Shown: one piece after another, positions 61,545-64,000 of the stretch
Numbering within the stretch: position 1 is the first letter of the stretch
Layout of the letters: each line of letters opens with the position of its first letter
NCBI RefSeq assembly: GCF_002836515.1
Contig: NZ_PJBC01000013.1
Span: 1-64,000, forward strand
DNA length: 64,000 nucleotides
Origin: Pseudomonas sp. Choline-02u-1
GTDB taxonomy: Bacteria; Pseudomonadota; Gammaproteobacteria; Pseudomonadales; Pseudomonadaceae
Reading direction: 5' to 3'
Translations under genes and position numbers: made by a program
The notes under the pieces: generated by a model
Database searches by the model: none
Seen by the model: only the letters and a program-made list of their open reading frames with translations
What the model was told of the DNA's origin: nothing

Positions 61545-64000
61545 TTAGCCCGCTACCAGCACCCGAATCGCTTCCAGACGCAACGCCGCCTTGTCCAGCA
61601 TCGCCAGACCCTGCTCACGTTGAGTGCGCAACGCGTCCAGTTCGCTGTCGCGCACGGTCGGGTTGACTGCTTGCAACGCGGTCAGGCGCGCCAGTTCTTC
61701 GTCGGTGTCGGCGGCCAGGCGGCGGCGCGCTTCGGCCACACGCTCGGCGTGACGCGGGGCGATCTTTTCTTCGCCGGCGTTGATCCGTGGTGTCAGCTGA
61801 TCGCGCTGGGCCTGGATGAACTTGTTGGCGCTGGCGCGCGGCACGCTTTCCAGCTGATCGTTGAGGGTTTCGAACGACACCCGTGGCGACAGGTCATTGC
61901 CATTGGCATCGAGCAGGCAGCGCAGCGCCGCCGGTGGTAGGTATCGGCCCAGTTGCAGCGAGCGCGGTGCGACCACTTCGCTGACGTAGAGCAATTCGAG
62001 CAACACGGTGCCCGGCTTCAGAGCCTTGTTCTTGATCAGCGCGACGGCGGTGTTACCCATCGAACCGGACAGCACCAGATCCATGCCACCCTGCACCATC
62101 GGGTGTTCCCAGGTGATGAACTGCATGTCTTCGCGCGACAGCGCCTGGTTACGGTCGTAGGTGATGGTCACGCCTTCGTCGTCGCCCAGCGGGAAACTGG
62201 CGTCGAGCATCTTCTCGCTCGGTTTGAGGATCAGGGCGTTTTCCGAATGGTCTTCGCTGTCGATGCCGAACGCGTCGAACAGGGTTTCCATGTAGATCGG
62301 CAGGGCGAATTGGTCGTCCTGCTCGAGAATCGCCTCGACCAGCGCTTCACCTTCGCCAGCGCCGCCGGAATTCAATTCCAGCAGACGGTCGCGACCGGTG
62401 TGCAACTCGGCTTCCAGACGTTCACGCTCGGCGCGTGCTTCGTCGATCAGCGCTTGCCACTCGCCGTCGTCGGCTTCATCGAGCAGCGGCAGCAGGCGCG
62501 GGCCGAACTGATGCTGCAAAGCGTTGCCGGTCGGGCAGGTGTTGAGGAATGCGTTCAGCGCTTCGTGGTACCACTGGAACAGGCGCTCTTGCGGGCTGGT
62601 TTCCAGGTACGGCACGTGCAATTCGATGATGTGCTTCTGGCCGATCCGGTCGAGACGACCGATGCGCTGCTCGAGCAGGTCCGGGTGCGACGGCAGATCG
62701 AACAGCACCAGATGGTGAGCGAACTGGAAGTTGCGACCTTCACTGCCGATTTCCGAGCAGATCAGCACCTGCGCGCCAAACTCTTCATCGGCGAAGTAGG
62801 CGGCGGCGCGGTCACGCTCGAGGATGTTCATGCCTTCGTGGAACACCGTGGCCGGGATGCCGGAGCGCACGCGCAGGGCGTCCTCCAGGTCCATCGCGGT
62901 TTCGGCGTGGGCGCAGATCACCAGCACTTTGGTGCGCTTGAGCATTTTCAGCTGATCGATCAGCCACTCGACACGCGGGTCGAATTTCCACCAGCGCTCT
63001 TCTTCGCTGGCCTCCGGCTGCGCCTGGAAGCTGACTTCCGGGTACAGCTCGGCGTGTTCCCCCAGCGGCAGTTCGAGGTATTCGTCCGGGCATGGCAGCG
63101 CATACGGGTGCAGCTTGCGCTCCGGGAAACCCTGCACGGCGGCGCGGGTATTACGGAACAACACGCGGCCGGTGCCGTGGCGATCAAGCAGCTCACGGAC
63201 GAGGCGGGCGCTGGCTTCGGTATCGCCATCGTTGACTGCCGTCAGCAGGGCTTCGCCTTCGTTGCCGAGGAAACCGTGAATGGTCTTGTGTGCCTCGGCC
63301 GAGAGACGGCCCTTGTCGAGCAGTTCCTGCACGGCTTCGGCCACCGGGCGATAGTTGTCGCTCTCGGCGCGGAAAGCGGCCAGGTCGTGGAAACGGTTCG
63401 GGTCGAGCAGGCGCAGACGGGCGAAGTGGCTGTCCTGACCGAGTTGTTCCGGCGTGGCGGTGAGTAGCAGCACGCCGGGGATGACCTCAGCCAGTTGCTC
63501 GACCAGCGAATATTCCGGGCTGGCTTTTTCTTCGTGCCAGACCAGGTGGTGGGCTTCGTCGACCACCAGCAGATCCCAACCGGCGGCGAACAGTGCGTCC
63601 TGTGCCTTTTCGTCGTCCACCAGCCATTCCAGCGCGACCAGCGCCAGTTGCGTGTCTTCGAACGGGTTGGTGGCATCGCTTTCGATGAAGCGTTCTTCGT
63701 CGAACAGCGCGACCTGCAGGTTGAAACGGCGGCGCATCTCCACCAGCCACTGATGCTGGAGGTTTTCCGGGACCAGAATCAGCACGCGGTTGGCGCGGCC
63801 GGACAACAGTTGGCGATGGATGACCAGACCGGCCTCGATGGTTTTACCCAGACCCACTTCGTCTGCCAGCAGTACGCGGGGGGCGATACGGTCGGCGACT
63901 TCACGGGCGATGTGCAACTGGTGCGCGATCGGTTGTGCACGAACACCGCCCAGGCCCCAGAGCGAGGACTGCAACTGGCGGCTGGTGTGTTCCAGGGTGT
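61545..64000 (-). CDS. rapA: RNA polymerase-associated ATPase RapA, 3' part
   Basis: The C-terminal 818 residues of a Swi2/Snf2-type protein that helps RNA polymerase recycle after termination. Visible motifs are Walker [15 protein letters not shown], the DEAH box [10 protein letters not shown], motif [11 protein letters not shown], and the second RecA domain signature [37 protein letters not shown]. The frame stays open past the first Met to the window edge (reading [10 protein letters not shown]), so the N-terminus lies outside. A terminator follows. Confidence 0.95.
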   Translation of the reverse strand, partial: TLEHTSRQLQSSLWGLGGVRAQPIAHQLHIAREVADRIAPRVLLADEVGLGKTIEAGLVIHRQLLSGRANRVLILVPENLQHQWLVEMRRRFNLQVALFDEERFIESDATNPFEDTQLALVALEWLVDDEKAQDALFAAGWDLLVVDEAHHLVWHEEKASPEYSLVEQLAEVIPGVLLLTATPEQLGQDSHFARLRLLDPNRFHDLAAFRAESDNYRPVAEAVQELLDKGRLSAEAHKTIHGFLGNEGEALLTAVNDGDTEASARLVRELLDRHGTGRVLFRNTRAAVQGFPERKLHPYALPCPDEYLELPLGEHAELYPEVSFQAQPEASEEERWWKFDPRVEWLIDQLKMLKRTKVLVICAHAETAMDLEDALRVRSGIPATVFHEGMNILERDRAAAYFADEEFGAQVLICSEIGSEGRNFQFAHHLVLFDLPSHPDLLEQRIGRLDRIGQKHIIELHVPYLETSPQERLFQWYHEALNAFLNTCPTGNALQHQFGPRLLPLLDEADDGEWQALIDEARAERERLEAELHTGRDRLLELNSGGAGEGEALVEAILEQDDQFALPIYMETLFDAFGIDSEDHSENALILKPSEKMLDASFPLGDDEGVTITYDRNQALSREDMQFITWEHPMVQGGMDLVLSGSMGNTAVALIKNKALKPGTVLLELLYVSEVVAPRSLQLGRYLPPAALRCLLDANGNDLSPRVSFETLNDQLESVPRASANKFIQAQRDQLTPRINAGEEKIAPRHAERVAEARRRLAADTDEELARLTALQAVNPTVRDSELDALRTQREQGLAMLDKAALRLEAIRVLVAG

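Overview
The window looks like chromosomal DNA of a Pseudomonas from the P. fluorescens complex. The evidence is the gene content (capB-type cold shock protein, aot-type arginine transporter, braCDEFG-type branched-chain amino acid transporter, quiP, ampG, nhaA, rapA), the high-GC codon use, and many inverted repeats built on three short motifs (GATCGCAGCCTTCGGCAGCTCC, TGTGGGAGCGGGCTTGCTCG and GATCGTTCCCACGC) that are typical intergenic elements of this group. No tRNA, rRNA, CRISPR array, prophage or transposase was seen.

Layout. 0-8 kb: housekeeping genes (lipoprotein, proS, ampG, an alkyltransferase-like protein, a DUF481 outer-membrane protein, capB, dcd). 7.6-18.2 kb: the ligase-associated DNA repair set (metallo-exonuclease, ATP-dependent ligase, Lhr-core helicase, PdeM nuclease). 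It is split into two gene pairs by a complete arginine/ornithine ABC transporter operon (aotJQMOP). 18.4-26.9 kb: a quiP-like acylase whose predicted catalytic serine is alanine, a cysteine-less isochorismatase-fold protein, SEC-C zinc-motif proteins, two tandem OmpA-type lipoproteins each preceded by a hairpin that hides its ribosome binding site, and a collagen-like secreted protein. 27-35.6 kb: dinG, a GH50-like glycosidase, an EstB-like serine hydrolase, a third OmpA-type lipoprotein with WPFG repeats, pdxH and slyB.

35.7-37.7 kb: a visibly more AT-rich bacteriocin/toxin island. It has an S-type pyocin with a colicin E3-type 16S rRNA nuclease domain, its cognate immunity gene, a second and broken copy of the immunity gene, and one more small gene. 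37.8-45 kb: nhaA, a cysteine-synthase-like enzyme, an FAD oxidoreductase, small envelope proteins and an SDR/LysR pair. 45.1-47.5 kb: a four-gene bufferin-type RiPP operon (precursor, DUF692/MNIO enzyme, DUF2063 partner, DoxX). 47.8-52.8 kb: the branched-chain amino acid ABC transporter, with a 16-bp perfect palindrome at its promoter. 53.2-64 kb: a chromosomal tubulin/FtsZ-superfamily GTPase of 732 residues, a hydroxyacid dehydrogenase overlapping tail-to-tail with an MHYT-GGDEF-EAL protein, a YkgJ-type zinc/iron-binding protein, an MFS transporter and the 3' part of rapA, which runs off the right edge.

The most interesting candidates are the tubulin-like protein, the bufferin operon, the ribosome-binding-site hairpins on the OmpA pair, the pyocin with a decayed immunity duplicate, and the quiP acylase with an apparent Ser-to-Ala nucleophile loss. 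All assignments come from reading translated sequence and motif memory; no database search was run.
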